This document shows, in pieces, positions 8,971 to 16,158 of a stretch of 62,925 bases of DNA. Origin of the DNA: Streptomyces morookaense. GTDB lineage: Bacteria; Actinomycetota; Actinomycetes; Streptomycetales; Streptomycetaceae. Position 1 is the stretch's first letter. Every line of letters starts with the position of its first letter. Both the position numbers and the translations under genes were made by a program. The DNA lies in NCBI RefSeq assembly GCF_013030945.1, contig NZ_JABBXF010000061.1, positions 1-62,925 on the forward strand, written 5' to 3'. The notes under the pieces are model-generated. The model was not told where the DNA came from, did not search any database, and saw only the letters and a list, made by a program, of their open reading frames with translations.

Positions 8971-9798
8971 GTGACCACCACCCTGCGCCCCGCTGCCCCC
9001 GAACAGCGCACCGACGACGGCGGTCGGTCCCGCCGGTACGAGATCCGTGTCAACAGCCGCCCGGTCGGCAGCATCGACCTCGCCACCGACCGGCGTTTCG
9101 GACCCGGTGTCGGACGGATCGTCCGGCTCGCCGTCGAGGTGCCCGACCGGCGCCGCGGCCGGGGCACGGTCGCGGCCCTCGCCGCCGAGGAGGTGCTGCG
9201 CGGCTGGGGCTGCCGGCGGGTGGAGGTCTGCGTCGCCGCCGGACAGGCCGCGGCGGGCCTGCCGCTGGCCACCGCGCTCGGCTACACCGAACGCAACCGC
9301 ACCATGGGCAAGCCCCTGTCCGCCGAGCCGCCGTCCCTGCCGGACGGCACCGGCGGACGGCCCATGACGGAGGCGGAGTTCGCGGTCTGGGAGCCGGCCG
9401 CGCGGGCGGAGTACGCGGAGCGCTGGACCGCGTACGGCGTCCCCGCCGACCGGGCACAGGCCCATGCCGAGGCGGATCACCGCGCCCTGCTCCCCGACGG
9501 CCCCGCCACGGACGGCATGCTGCTGCGCGTCCTCTCCCACCACGGCACCCCCGTGGGCACCCTGTGGGCGGCCCTGCGCAGCCCTGCTGGCTTTGTCTAC
9601 CGGGTCGAGGTCGACCCCGCCCACCGCGGCCAAGGCCATGGCCGCTCCCTGATGCTCCTGGCCGAGACCGAGCTCCGCGCAGCCGGCGCGGACCGCCTCA
9701 GGCTGAACGTTTTCGCCGACAACGCTCCGGCACGCCGGCTGTACGAGTCACTGGGCTACGAACCGGAGGAGTACCACTTGTCGAAGGAACTGCTCTGA
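8971..9798 (+). CDS. Tandem GNAT-family N-acetyltransferase
   Basis: 275-residue protein with two GNAT folds. The N-terminal half (about 20-115) has the acetyl-CoA loop-like VPDRRRGRGTVAALA but a less typical remainder. The C-terminal half (about 125-275) has the canonical VEVDPAHRGQGHGRSLMLLAE pyrophosphate-binding segment and the closing ADNAPARRLYESLGY. Such proteins acetylate small amines, antibiotics or protein N-termini; the substrate cannot be inferred. The duplicated layout recalls mycothiol synthase (MshD), but it is too weakly supported to name. A -10 box lies 6 nt before the GTG start. Confidence 0.82.
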   Translation: MTTTLRPAAPEQRTDDGGRSRRYEIRVNSRPVGSIDLATDRRFGPGVGRIVRLAVEVPDRRRGRGTVAALAAEEVLRGWGCRRVEVCVAAGQAAAGLPLATALGYTERNRTMGKPLSAEPPSLPDGTGGRPMTEAEFAVWEPAARAEYAERWTAYGVPADRAQAHAEADHRALLPDGPATDGMLLRVLSHHGTPVGTLWAALRSPAGFVYRVEVDPAHRGQGHGRSLMLLAETELRAAGADRLRLNVFADNAPARRLYESLGYEPEEYHLSKELL

Positions 9799-9807
9799 TC
9801 CGACTGT

Positions 9808-10317
9808 TCAACCGGCCAGCAGTCGCTCCGCGATCTCCTCGACCCGCTCCCGCAGCCCTTCCTGACTCTTCCCGCCGTCGAGCCGCTCCCCGCCGATGAC
9901 ATAGGTCGGGGTACCGGTCACCCCGATCGCCTTGCCTTCGGCCTGGTCCGCGTCGACCACCAGCATGTGCCGCCCGTCGATCAGCGCGGTGTCGATCTCC
10001 TCGGCATCCAGCCCGAGCCCGGCCGCCACCTCGGTGAGCAGCGGCTCGCCCCGCTTCTCCAGCTCCTCGGCGCGGGCCAGCACCGCCTCGGCGTACGGCC
10101 ACCCCTGCCCCTGCTCGGCCGCCTCCTCGGCGGCCTGCGCGGCGGCGTAGGAGTGCTTGTGCTTCTCCAGCGGGAAGTGCCGCAGCCGGATCTCCAGCCG
10201 TTCGCCGAACCGGGCGCGGAGCGCGCGCAGGTCGTCGAGGGCGGTACGGCAGTCGGTGCACTGGAGCTCGCACCAGACGTCGAGGACGACGGGGGCGGTG
10301 GTGTCGGTGTCGCTCAT
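9808..10317 (-). CDS. DsbA/FrnE-like thioredoxin-fold protein
   Basis: 169-residue cytoplasmic thioredoxin-fold protein of the DsbA/FrnE type. The N-terminal strand VVLDVWCELQCTDCRTAL carries a CTDC redox motif. A helical insertion rich in Ala/Glu follows, then the cis-proline segment GVTGTPTYVIGG. There is no signal peptide, so it would work inside the cell as a disulfide oxidoreductase or isomerase (inference). It is convergent with the GNAT gene, 9 bp apart, and divergent from a small membrane-protein gene. Confidence 0.85.
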   Translation of the reverse strand: MSDTDTTAPVVLDVWCELQCTDCRTALDDLRALRARFGERLEIRLRHFPLEKHKHSYAAAQAAEEAAEQGQGWPYAEAVLARAEELEKRGEPLLTEVAAGLGLDAEEIDTALIDGRHMLVVDADQAEGKAIGVTGTPTYVIGGERLDGGKSQEGLRERVEEIAERLLAG

Positions 10318-10482
10318 GGGACCAGTCTCCCAGCCCGCAGGGGGCGCGGGGATCTCGGTCCCGGGGAGGAGAACGCCCCGGAGACGACCCGGAGATCTCC
10401 CTGAGCCCCCGGCCGGGCGTGGCCCGCGCGGTCCGGGCCGGTGCAGGATGGAGGCAGAAGACCGTCACGACAGGAGGACCGG

Positions 10483-10932
10483 ATGCTGACCTCGACCGTA
10501 TGTGCCGCGGTGTCCGCGGCCGGCCTCGGCATCGCCGCGCTGACGGCCTACCGCAAGCGCTTCCTCGCCGCGACGCGCATCGCCGCCTATGCCCTGATCC
10601 CCATCGGGCTGGTCCTGACGGGCGTCGTCGACTGGCTCACCGGACTCGTCCTCAAGCCGTCCGTCTGGGCCGGCTTCGCCGTGCTCGCGCTCTCGGCCGT
10701 GCTGTTCGCCGCGAGCAGGGCCGTCGAGCGCCGCCGCGGAGGCAGCCGCAAGGAGCGCCGGGCCGCGGCCGCCGCCGCGGGGCGAGACGCCGTGGCCCCC
10801 GCCGCCTCCGCGCCCTCGCTCGGCCCCGCCCGCACCGAGCGTCCGGCGGGCAGGGCGAAGGCGAAGGCCCCTGCTCAGGACGGGGAGGATTTCTCCGACA
10901 TCGAGGCGATCCTCAAGAAGCACGGGATCTGA
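10483..10932 (+). CDS. Small two- to three-helix membrane protein, unknown function
   Basis: 149 residues. Hydrophobic segments near 2-18, 28-46 and 52-72 suggest a membrane hairpin at the N-terminus. A basic Arg/Lys/Ala-rich cytoplasmic tail follows and ends in the distinctive SDIEAILKKHGI. I do not recognise a characterised family. ATG 10483 is chosen over the upstream in-frame GTG 10441 because AGGAGG sits 5 nt before it. The helical acidic-basic end could be a protein-docking peptide (inference). Confidence 0.75.
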   Translation: MLTSTVCAAVSAAGLGIAALTAYRKRFLAATRIAAYALIPIGLVLTGVVDWLTGLVLKPSVWAGFAVLALSAVLFAASRAVERRRGGSRKERRAAAAAAGRDAVAPAASAPSLGPARTERPAGRAKAKAPAQDGEDFSDIEAILKKHGI

Positions 10933-11000
10933 CGAACTCCCCTGCCGAGTTTGCGTGTTCGCCGGTGCACCGGGTCCCGGCTGCGCCATGATCGACGGAG

Positions 11001-11144
11001 ATGAACGACGAACAACCGGCCGAGATCACCGAGGAACCGCGCGGCTGCCTCTTCGCACTGTCGCAACCGCCCCTGATGTTCTTCCTGACCTTCATAGCCA
11101 CCCTGATCCTGGTGACCGCGGTGCACGACCTCTACCGGTGGTGA
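11001..11144 (+). CDS. 47-residue single-pass membrane protein
   Basis: Short gene with a hydrophilic acidic start (MNDEQPAEITEEPRG), one transmembrane helix (PPLMFFLTFIATLILVTAV) and a short tail HDLYRW. The stop is 3 bp from the convergent CGNR gene end. The ATG has no usable ribosome site (GGAG directly abuts it), but a -10-like CATGAT lies 8 nt upstream, matching the leaderless pattern of other genes here. Codon use fits real Streptomyces coding. Function unknown. Confidence 0.62.
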   Translation: MNDEQPAEITEEPRGCLFALSQPPLMFFLTFIATLILVTAVHDLYRW

Positions 11145-11147
11145 CGC

Positions 11148-11681
11148 TCAGTCCGCCGCCTCCCGGCGGCGCGCCCGGTACGCGGCCACGTGGAGCCGGT
11201 TCCCGCATGTGCGGCCGTCGCAGTAGCGGCGCGAGCGGTTCCGGGAGAGATCGACGAAGGCCCGCCCGCAGTCCGGCGCCGCACAGCGCCGCAGCCGCTC
11301 GCGCTCGCCCGCCACGAGCAGGTACGCGAGCGCCATCCCACCGTCCGCCGCCAGGTGCTCGGCTACGGAGGCGCCGGGCGCGAAGTAGTGCATGTGCCAG
11401 TCGTAGCCGTCGTGATCCGTCAGCCGCGGCGTGGTGCCCGCTCCGGCGATCAGCGCATTGAGCAGTTCCGCCGCGGCCGGCGTCGCCTCGGAGTCGAAGA
11501 CCTGCGCGAAGTTCTCCCGGACGGCCAGCACCGCCTGCAGGTCCTCCTCCTGCAGGACCCCGATCCCGCTGATCCCGTGGCGCTCGACAAAGCCCTGCAG
11601 CTCCTGCGGATCGCCGGGGCTGCTGTTGAGAAGATCGACGACGGCATCCAGCGCACACCGGGTGTCATGGTTGATCAGCAC
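11148..11681 (-). CDS. CGNR zinc-finger protein (ABATE domain), putative regulator
   Basis: 177 residues. The N-terminal two-thirds is a helical ABATE domain (LINHDTRCALDAVVDLLN to about residue 125). The C-terminus is a CGNR zinc finger with CAAPDCGRAF and YCDGRTCGNRLHVAAYRAR, the four cysteines expected to bind zinc and the basic helix to bind DNA. Proteins of this type are presumed transcription factors, with few characterised. The GTG start at 11681 (GGGAG about 11 nt upstream) matches where homology begins. The 218 bp before it, up to the ssgB stop, hold only GC-rich inverted repeats. Confidence 0.85.
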   Translation of the reverse strand: MLINHDTRCALDAVVDLLNSSPGDPQELQGFVERHGISGIGVLQEEDLQAVLAVRENFAQVFDSEATPAAAELLNALIAGAGTTPRLTDHDGYDWHMHYFAPGASVAEHLAADGGMALAYLLVAGERERLRRCAAPDCGRAFVDLSRNRSRRYCDGRTCGNRLHVAAYRARRREAAD

Positions 11682-11899
11682 GGATTCGGACGCTCCCTTG
11701 CCGGGCGGACGGGACGGGCGGGGCGGATGGTTCCGGGGCGGCACCTGTTCGACCGCGGGCACCGACCTTACCGGCGCCCGCAAGAGCGCAACGCGACGGC
11801 GCCGCCGCTGCGGAGGATCCGCGGCGACGGCGCCGTGTGGTGCCGGATGTGCAAGGTGCTGCGCACTGCCTCCCCGAGTGGGCCGGTGCGCTCCGGAGG

Positions 11900-12313
11900 T
11901 CAGCTCTCGGCCAGGATGTGGGAGAGCTCCGTGTCCAGGTCGAAGTGACGGTGTTCGGTGCCCGGTGGGACGGCTGCGTCGGTCCGCTTCAGGAAGGATT
12001 CCAGCGCCCGGGCCGGGGCCTCCAGCAGCGCCTCGCCCTCGGGCGAACTCAGCGCGATGCAGACGACGCCCTGGCCGTGGCTGCGGGACGGCCAGACGCG
12101 GACATCGCCCGTGCCGGTGGGCCGGTGCAGGCCCTCGGCGAGCAGGTCCCGGGCGAAAACCCATTCGACCGTCTCTTCGGCTCCGGTGTGGAAGGTGGCG
12201 TGCACGGCATACGGATCGGCCGTGTCGTACCGCAGGCCCGCGGGTACAGGCAGTGAGGATTCGCTCGACACAACGAGGCGCAGGTGCAGCTCGCAGCTGA
12301 CCGTGGTGTTCAT
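11900..12313 (-). CDS. ssgB: SsgB, sporulation-specific cell division activator
   Basis: 137-residue SsgA-like protein. As far as I can recall the S. coelicolor SsgB sequence, this one is essentially identical from MNTTVSCELHLRLVVSSE to the end. SsgB marks septum sites in aerial hyphae and recruits FtsZ, so it is needed for sporulation septation. It is the most conserved SsgA-like protein, and its presence places the organism among sporulating actinomycetes. The family's hydrophobic core and the helical segment EALLEAPARALESFLKRT are intact. ATG 12313 has a weak AAAGG site. The 310 bp upstream contain no gene. In S. coelicolor the gene is reported to depend on the stress sigma factor SigH; I did not find an unambiguous SigH box. 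Confidence 0.97.
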   Translation of the reverse strand: MNTTVSCELHLRLVVSSESSLPVPAGLRYDTADPYAVHATFHTGAEETVEWVFARDLLAEGLHRPTGTGDVRVWPSRSHGQGVVCIALSSPEGEALLEAPARALESFLKRTDAAVPPGTEHRHFDLDTELSHILAES

Positions 12314-12623
12314 AAGCGCCAAGGCCTTTCGCTCAGTGTGCGCTCGGGGATTCGCACGTCGGCGAAATCGACATGCCACCTACGGTGCCGTTGTAAACCC
12401 CTCTGACCGTTTTGAGGCTCTTCGGATACCTCGGACGGCCCAGTCATGGCGCCGTGTATACCGCCGAACCGGTCATTTTCGGAATCTCCCGGTGGACGCC
12501 GCGGTGCGACGGCCGCGAGGACCGCGGACACGGAGTGTGACGGACCGGTCGCCGCCGCTCCGCCGCCCTGCCTCAGACGGTTCGGCGCACCCTCTGACAT
12601 GCGGTAATGTTTGCGGTGCGCCC
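12314..12623. other. ssgB upstream region
   Basis: Relatively AT-richer stretch between ssgB and a tRNA-Val gene on the opposite strand. It should contain the developmentally regulated ssgB promoter. On the minus strand I see GTTTAC near 12395 and GGTATAC near 12460 but no clear -35/-10 pair. The plus-strand TAATGT at 12605-12610 is a candidate -10 for the tRNA. Confidence 0.5.
12605..12610 (+). promoter_or_regulatory. Candidate -10 of tRNA-Val (CAC) copy 1
   Basis: TAATGT lies 13 nt before the tRNA 5' end. A weak -35-like TTCGGC (12581-12586) precedes it by 18 bp. Confidence 0.45.
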
Positions 12624-12695
12624 GGGCGATTAGCTCAGCGGGAGAGCGCTTCGTTCACACCGAAGAGGTCACTGGTTCGATCCCAGTATCGCCCA
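12624..12695 (+). tRNA. tRNA-Val (CAC), copy 1
   Basis: 72-nt cloverleaf: acceptor GGGCGAT/ATCGCCC, D-arm AGCTCAGCGGGAGAGC, anticodon CAC in CTTCGTTCACACCGAAG, T-arm GGTTCGATCCC. CCA is not encoded. Followed by a strong terminator. Confidence 0.97.
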
Positions 12696-12703
12696 CCCTG
12701 GTA

Positions 12704-12748
12704 CCGAGGGCCCGCAAGGAACGCCACCTTGCGGGCCCTCGGTCGTTT
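12704..12748 (+). terminator. Terminator of tRNA-Val (CAC) copy 1
   Basis: Perfect 16-bp stem CCGAGGGCCCGCAAGG/CCTTGCGGGCCCTCGG, 7-nt loop, followed by TCGTTT. It separates the tRNA from the SRPBCC gene 17 bp further on. Confidence 0.88.
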
Positions 12749-12764
12749 GGTGTGCCCTGACGGC

Positions 12765-13235
12765 ATGCCCCGGCGCTCCCTCCACCGCTACCGCTTCCGC
12801 GACGCCTGGTCGCTGCCCGCATCCCCCGACGCCGTCTACGCCGTCCTCGAGGCCGCGGAGGAATATCCCGACTGGTGGCCGCAGGTCCGGCGGGTCGACC
12901 CCGTCGACGACACCGGCGGCACCGCGCGCTTCCGCTCGTTCCTGCCGTACGACCTGACCGTCACCGCCCGCGAGACCCGCCGCGACCCCGTCGCCCGTGT
13001 CCTGGAGATCGCCATGACCGGCGACCTGGAGGGCTGGGCCCGCTGGACCGTGCTGGACCGCGGCCCGGCCGGCAGCCTGGCCCGCTTCGAACAGGAAGTG
13101 GAGGTCCGCAAACCCCTGATGCGGCGCTTCGCGCTGCCCGGCCGCCCCTTCTTTCTCGCCAATCACGCGTGGATGATGCGCGCCGGGCGACGCGGACTGT
13201 GCGCCCGCCTGGAGCGTGGGGCACCCGGAATTTGA
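12765..13235 (+). CDS. SRPBCC / polyketide cyclase-like small-ligand protein
   Basis: 156-residue START-like (SRPBCC) domain. Features seen are the opening strand YRFRDAWSLPASPDAVYAVL, the aromatic EEYPDWWPQVRRV, the mid-domain strands, and the long C-terminal helix ending in ANHAWMMRAGRRGLCARL. These proteins hold hydrophobic ligands or catalyse cyclisations; the role here is unknown. ATG 12765 is used; an in-frame GTG at 12750 is possible. No ribosome site or promoter is obvious because the tRNA terminator ends only 17 bp upstream. The stop overlaps the -35 box of the next tRNA promoter. Confidence 0.82.
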   Translation: MPRRSLHRYRFRDAWSLPASPDAVYAVLEAAEEYPDWWPQVRRVDPVDDTGGTARFRSFLPYDLTVTARETRRDPVARVLEIAMTGDLEGWARWTVLDRGPAGSLARFEQEVEVRKPLMRRFALPGRPFFLANHAWMMRAGRRGLCARLERGAPGI

Positions 13236-13261
13236 AGGAACAGCGCGATCACCTGTATCGT
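13232..13261 (+). promoter_or_regulatory. Promoter of tRNA-Val (CAC) copy 2
   Basis: TTGAAG (13232-13237), 18-bp spacer, TATCGT (13256-13261), with transcription predicted near 13268. The -35 hexamer overlaps the stop codon of the SRPBCC gene. Confidence 0.65.
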
Positions 13262-13297
13262 TCACTGCGTTGCCGCGGGAAACCGCGGGAACGACCC

Positions 13298-13369
13298 GGG
13301 CGATTAGCTCAGCGGGAGAGCACTTCGTTCACACCGAAGGGGTCACTGGTTCGATCCCAGTATCGCCCA
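13298..13369 (+). tRNA. tRNA-Val (CAC), copy 2
   Basis: 72-nt cloverleaf almost identical to 12624-12695. Two differences flank the anticodon arm (GAGCAC for GAGCGC, GAAGGGG for GAAGAGG). Anticodon CAC. CCA is not encoded. Confidence 0.97.
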
Positions 13370-13375
13370 CCCCGG

Positions 13376-13409
13376 CAAGGCCGGTCCGTCAACTGACGGA
13401 CCGGCCTTG
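13376..13409 (+). terminator. Terminator of tRNA-Val (CAC) copy 2
   Basis: Inverted repeat CAAGGCCGGTCCGTCA/TGACGGACCGGCCTTG separated by two bases (the innermost pairs would open to form the loop), 7 nt after the tRNA. It is also positioned to stop the convergent exonuclease transcript. Confidence 0.82.
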
Positions 13410-13427
13410 TGCGTTGCAGCCGGACGG

Positions 13428-14153
13428 TCAGGCCGCGGCGCGGATCTCCGGCCGCAGCGGCCACGCCGGATCGCACTGCTCGTCCGAACCGTTGCGCGCG
13501 AACCACGCCTGCAGGCCGCGCGCCTGCGCCGCGTGCCACACCTCCTGCCGCGCATGCAGCTCGGACGGGCTCAGCCGGTCCAGGCGCGAGGCGAAGCGCC
13601 GCCCGACCGCCCGGACCACCTCCAGCGCCGCCACCGCGTCCGCCGCCGCCTCGTGCGCCCCGGACAGCTCCACCCCGTAGTGCGCGCACAGGTCGACCAA
13701 CGTGCGGCGGCCCTTGCGGTAGCGGTCCAGGTGCTTGTCGAGCACCCACGGATCCAGCACCCACAGCGGCGATCCGGCCAGATACCCGGCCAGGGACGAC
13801 GCCCGGTGCCGGCGCAACTCCCGGTCCAGCAGCGTCAGATCGAACGGCGCATTCATCACCACCAGCGGCACACCATGGGCGGCGTGGCCGGCCAGTGCCC
13901 GGGCTATCTCCTCCATCACGGGGGACGGCCACCGGCCGTTCCGCTGCAGATGGGCCTCCGTCAGACCGTGGACGGCCGTCGCCTCCTCGGGTACCGGGAC
14001 CCCGGGGTCGACCAGCCAGCGCGTCACCACCGGCGAGGCCCCCGCCTGTGACTGCGCCACGACCGCCGCCGACACGATCCGGTCGTGTTCGACGTCGACA
14101 CCGGTGGTCTCGGTGTCGAATGCGGCGAGTGGTCCTTCGAACCAGCACGGCAT
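13428..14153 (-). CDS. DEDDh 3'-5' exonuclease (DNA polymerase III epsilon-like)
   Basis: 241-residue exonuclease of the DnaQ-like DEDDh family. All expected acidic residues are visible: FDTETTG (Exo I), NAPFDLTLLDREL (Exo II) and HEAAADAVAALEV (Exo IIIh, with the His). Such stand-alone proteins trim 3' ends in DNA repair or RNA turnover; whether it proofreads is unknown. ATG 14153 has GAGGAG 7 nt upstream and the homology starts right after it. It is divergent from a DUF4365 nuclease-like operon, 165 bp apart, so the two transcription units may share a regulatory region. Confidence 0.9.
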   Translation of the reverse strand: MPCWFEGPLAAFDTETTGVDVEHDRIVSAAVVAQSQAGASPVVTRWLVDPGVPVPEEATAVHGLTEAHLQRNGRWPSPVMEEIARALAGHAAHGVPLVVMNAPFDLTLLDRELRRHRASSLAGYLAGSPLWVLDPWVLDKHLDRYRKGRRTLVDLCAHYGVELSGAHEAAADAVAALEVVRAVGRRFASRLDRLSPSELHARQEVWHAAQARGLQAWFARNGSDEQCDPAWPLRPEIRAAA

Positions 14154-14318
14154 GTCACAACTCCTCGCGCTTGTCCGGCAAATGGCGTGTTTCCCCTCCC
14201 CGCCAGGTGATACCCGGCCGTCGTCCGGACCGAACCGCCCCTGTTTGACGGTGAGTTCGTGCGGAGACAACACAGATGTACGGACCGCAGGACAGGCGAG
14301 CCCGGAAGGCTTTCGGAC

Positions 14319-14918
14319 ATGGCGCTCGCGCAGCCCGACCCCGCCGCACCGCCGAGCGGCCTGCTGACCCCACCGGTTCCCCCGCCCGGGCCGGTGCGCG
14401 GCACGCTCGCCGTCACGGCCTGCATGGAGACCCTGCAGATCGGCTACCTGCACGCGGTGGCGGCCGCAGCCGGCTGCTCCCTCGCCCAGCCCTTTCCCGA
14501 CAACGGCATCGACTGGCACGTCAGCCACAGCGCCCCCGGGCACACCGCCGACGACGAGGTCACCATCAAGGTGCAGCTCAAGTGCACCTACCAGCTCGGC
14601 TCCTGGCGGGCGGTGCCCGGCGCCCGCACGTCCTTCCCGTTCACCCTCGACAACGACCACCTGGCCAAGCTCGCCCGCACCCCGGTCTCCGTGCACAAGA
14701 TCCTCGTCGTGATGATCGTGCCCCGGACCCCGGACGACTGGCTCCGCGCCGGCCACGACCGCCTCGAACTGCGGCACTGCTGCTACTGGACCAACCTCGC
14801 CGGGCACCCCGTGACCGGCAGACGCCGGACCACCGTGCGGATACCGGCCTCGCACGTCTTCGACGACCGCGCCCTCTGCGAGATCATGAACCGGGTCGGG
14901 GCGGGAGGGAGACCCTGA
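14319..14918 (+). CDS. DUF4365 protein, PD-(D/E)XK nuclease-like
   Basis: 199 residues. A Pro-rich start (about 1-35) is followed by a DUF4365 domain. The domain shows a nuclease-like pattern: a helix, then NGIDWHVSH with an Asp, then EVTIKVQLKCT with a QxK motif of the kind seen in Mrr-type PD-(D/E)XK nucleases. DUF4365 is a poorly characterised family frequently found near restriction or defence genes (family knowledge), so a nucleic-acid cleaving role is plausible but unproven. ATG 14319 follows GGAAGG. The stop overlaps the next gene's start (TGATG), so the pair is translated together. TTGACG at 14245 may be its -35 box. Confidence 0.78.
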   Translation: MALAQPDPAAPPSGLLTPPVPPPGPVRGTLAVTACMETLQIGYLHAVAAAAGCSLAQPFPDNGIDWHVSHSAPGHTADDEVTIKVQLKCTYQLGSWRAVPGARTSFPFTLDNDHLAKLARTPVSVHKILVVMIVPRTPDDWLRAGHDRLELRHCCYWTNLAGHPVTGRRRTTVRIPASHVFDDRALCEIMNRVGAGGRP

Positions 14919-16075
14919 TGCATCAACGGCCCGAGCACCGGCCCGCCCCGCCGCCCGACCCCCGCGTTCTCGCCGCCCTGCTCGCCCGGCACGGCTGGCG
15001 CCGCCGCGGCGGCAGCCACGGGCACTACAGCCGCTGGACCCCGCCCCAGGACGCCGGCACCAGCCTCCTCGTCCCCGAGGACAGCACCTTCCCCGACAGC
15101 GCCGACCTGCTCGCCGAGGCCCTCACCGCGCTCGAACGCAGCGCCGCCCCCTCCGCGCGCGCCGTCCTCATCGCCCTGCACCTGCCCAGCGACGAGATCC
15201 GCTGGTGGCGCGGGATCCCCGAGCCCCGCGTCCCCGCTGCGGCCTGGACCGCGCAGGAGCGGCTGCGCGCGGGAGCCCGCGCCATGCTGCTCGCCGGTGC
15301 CCTCGCCGCCCGCGGCCCGGCCGGCCACCACGGCGCCCGGCGCCGCCGTGACGCCGAGACCGCGCTGGAGCCGCTGCTCGTGGGTCCCGCCGCGGGCGGC
15401 CGCGAACTGACCGTGTTCGTCCCGGCCGAAGGCTCCCGCCCGGTCGTCACCGCCCTGCTGCGCGCCCTGCAGGCGGCCCGCGACGGCTGCGACTACCAGC
15501 GGGCCACGGGGCGCTGGGACGCCCTCGACGCAGCCGTCGCAGCAGGGGTGAGCAGAGAGCTGACCGAGGCCGTGGTCGCGCTCGTCGGCGGCTCGGAGGG
15601 CATCCGCGTCGGCGTGGAGTGGGCGCCCGCCGCCGGTACGCCCGGAGGCTTCGCCGCGCGGCCGGAGCCCGTCGAGTTCAGCCCGGGCGACCTCCCGGCA
15701 CTGCGCGAGGCGGGCGCCCGGTACGTCCGGGACGAGCCCTCGGTGTCCGTCCTGCTCACCGCGACCGTGGTGCGGATGCGCCGGGAGGCGCCGGACGGAG
15801 CGGGGACGGTGCGGCTGCGGGTGCTCGCCGGCGCGGACGTCACCCAGGTGCGGGCCCTGCTCGGCGAGGAGGACTACCGCATCGCCGGCTACGCGCATCT
15901 GCTCGGCCTGCCGGTCAGGGTGACCGGGCGGCTGGAGAGCCGCAGCGGCTTCCGGCGGCTGGCCGACGCGGGCGGCGTGCTGCCCGCGGAGGTGGACGAG
16001 GCGGAGCGCGACCGGCTGCTCAAAACGATGCAGGAGAATCTCGATGCGCTGGGGGAGAGGGACGGAGACGGCTGA
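14918..16075 (+). CDS. Unknown protein coupled to DUF4365 gene
   Basis: 385 residues, not recognised. It begins with a basic Pro-rich stretch, then LAALLARHGWRRRGGSHGHYSRW, which loosely recalls the HicA/dsRBD-like fold (KHGW...GSH...Y). The middle is Ala/Arg-rich and helical (about 85-140), and a mixed alpha/beta C-terminal half ends in an acidic helix (EVDEAERDRLLKTMQENLDAL). No signal peptide or membrane helix is seen. The ATG overlaps the DUF4365 stop by one base and GGGAGGGAG precedes it. The two genes form a closed operon just before the thrS promoter, so it is probably the functional partner of the nuclease-like protein (inference). Confidence 0.72.
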   Translation: MHQRPEHRPAPPPDPRVLAALLARHGWRRRGGSHGHYSRWTPPQDAGTSLLVPEDSTFPDSADLLAEALTALERSAAPSARAVLIALHLPSDEIRWWRGIPEPRVPAAAWTAQERLRAGARAMLLAGALAARGPAGHHGARRRRDAETALEPLLVGPAAGGRELTVFVPAEGSRPVVTALLRALQAARDGCDYQRATGRWDALDAAVAAGVSRELTEAVVALVGGSEGIRVGVEWAPAAGTPGGFAARPEPVEFSPGDLPALREAGARYVRDEPSVSVLLTATVVRMRREAPDGAGTVRLRVLAGADVTQVRALLGEEDYRIAGYAHLLGLPVRVTGRLESRSGFRRLADAGGVLPAEVDEAERDRLLKTMQENLDALGERDGDG

Positions 16076-16104
16076 CCGTTTAGCGGGCAGCGGGCCCGGC
16101 TCGG

Positions 16105-16110
16105 TACGAT
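16105..16110 (+). promoter_or_regulatory. -10 element of thrS
   Basis: TACGAT, with transcription predicted near 16117 and a leader of about 42 nt. The leader is too short for a T-box. Confidence 0.5.
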
Positions 16111-16158
16111 TCAGCCCGCAGCGCACCGCTGCAGCATCCCGTGAGTCAGGAGAGACCG

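Noticed and set aside
12314..12500. SigH promoter of ssgB
   Set aside because: GTTTAC and GGTATAC are present on the right strand but not at a workable spacing, so I could not place the promoter with confidence.
12624..13409. Integrated mobile island at tRNA-Val
   Set aside because: No integrase, excisionase or att-type partial tRNA copy; both tRNAs are complete.
16111..16158. T-box leader for thrS
   Set aside because: The predicted leader is about 42 nt and lacks the T-box motif.
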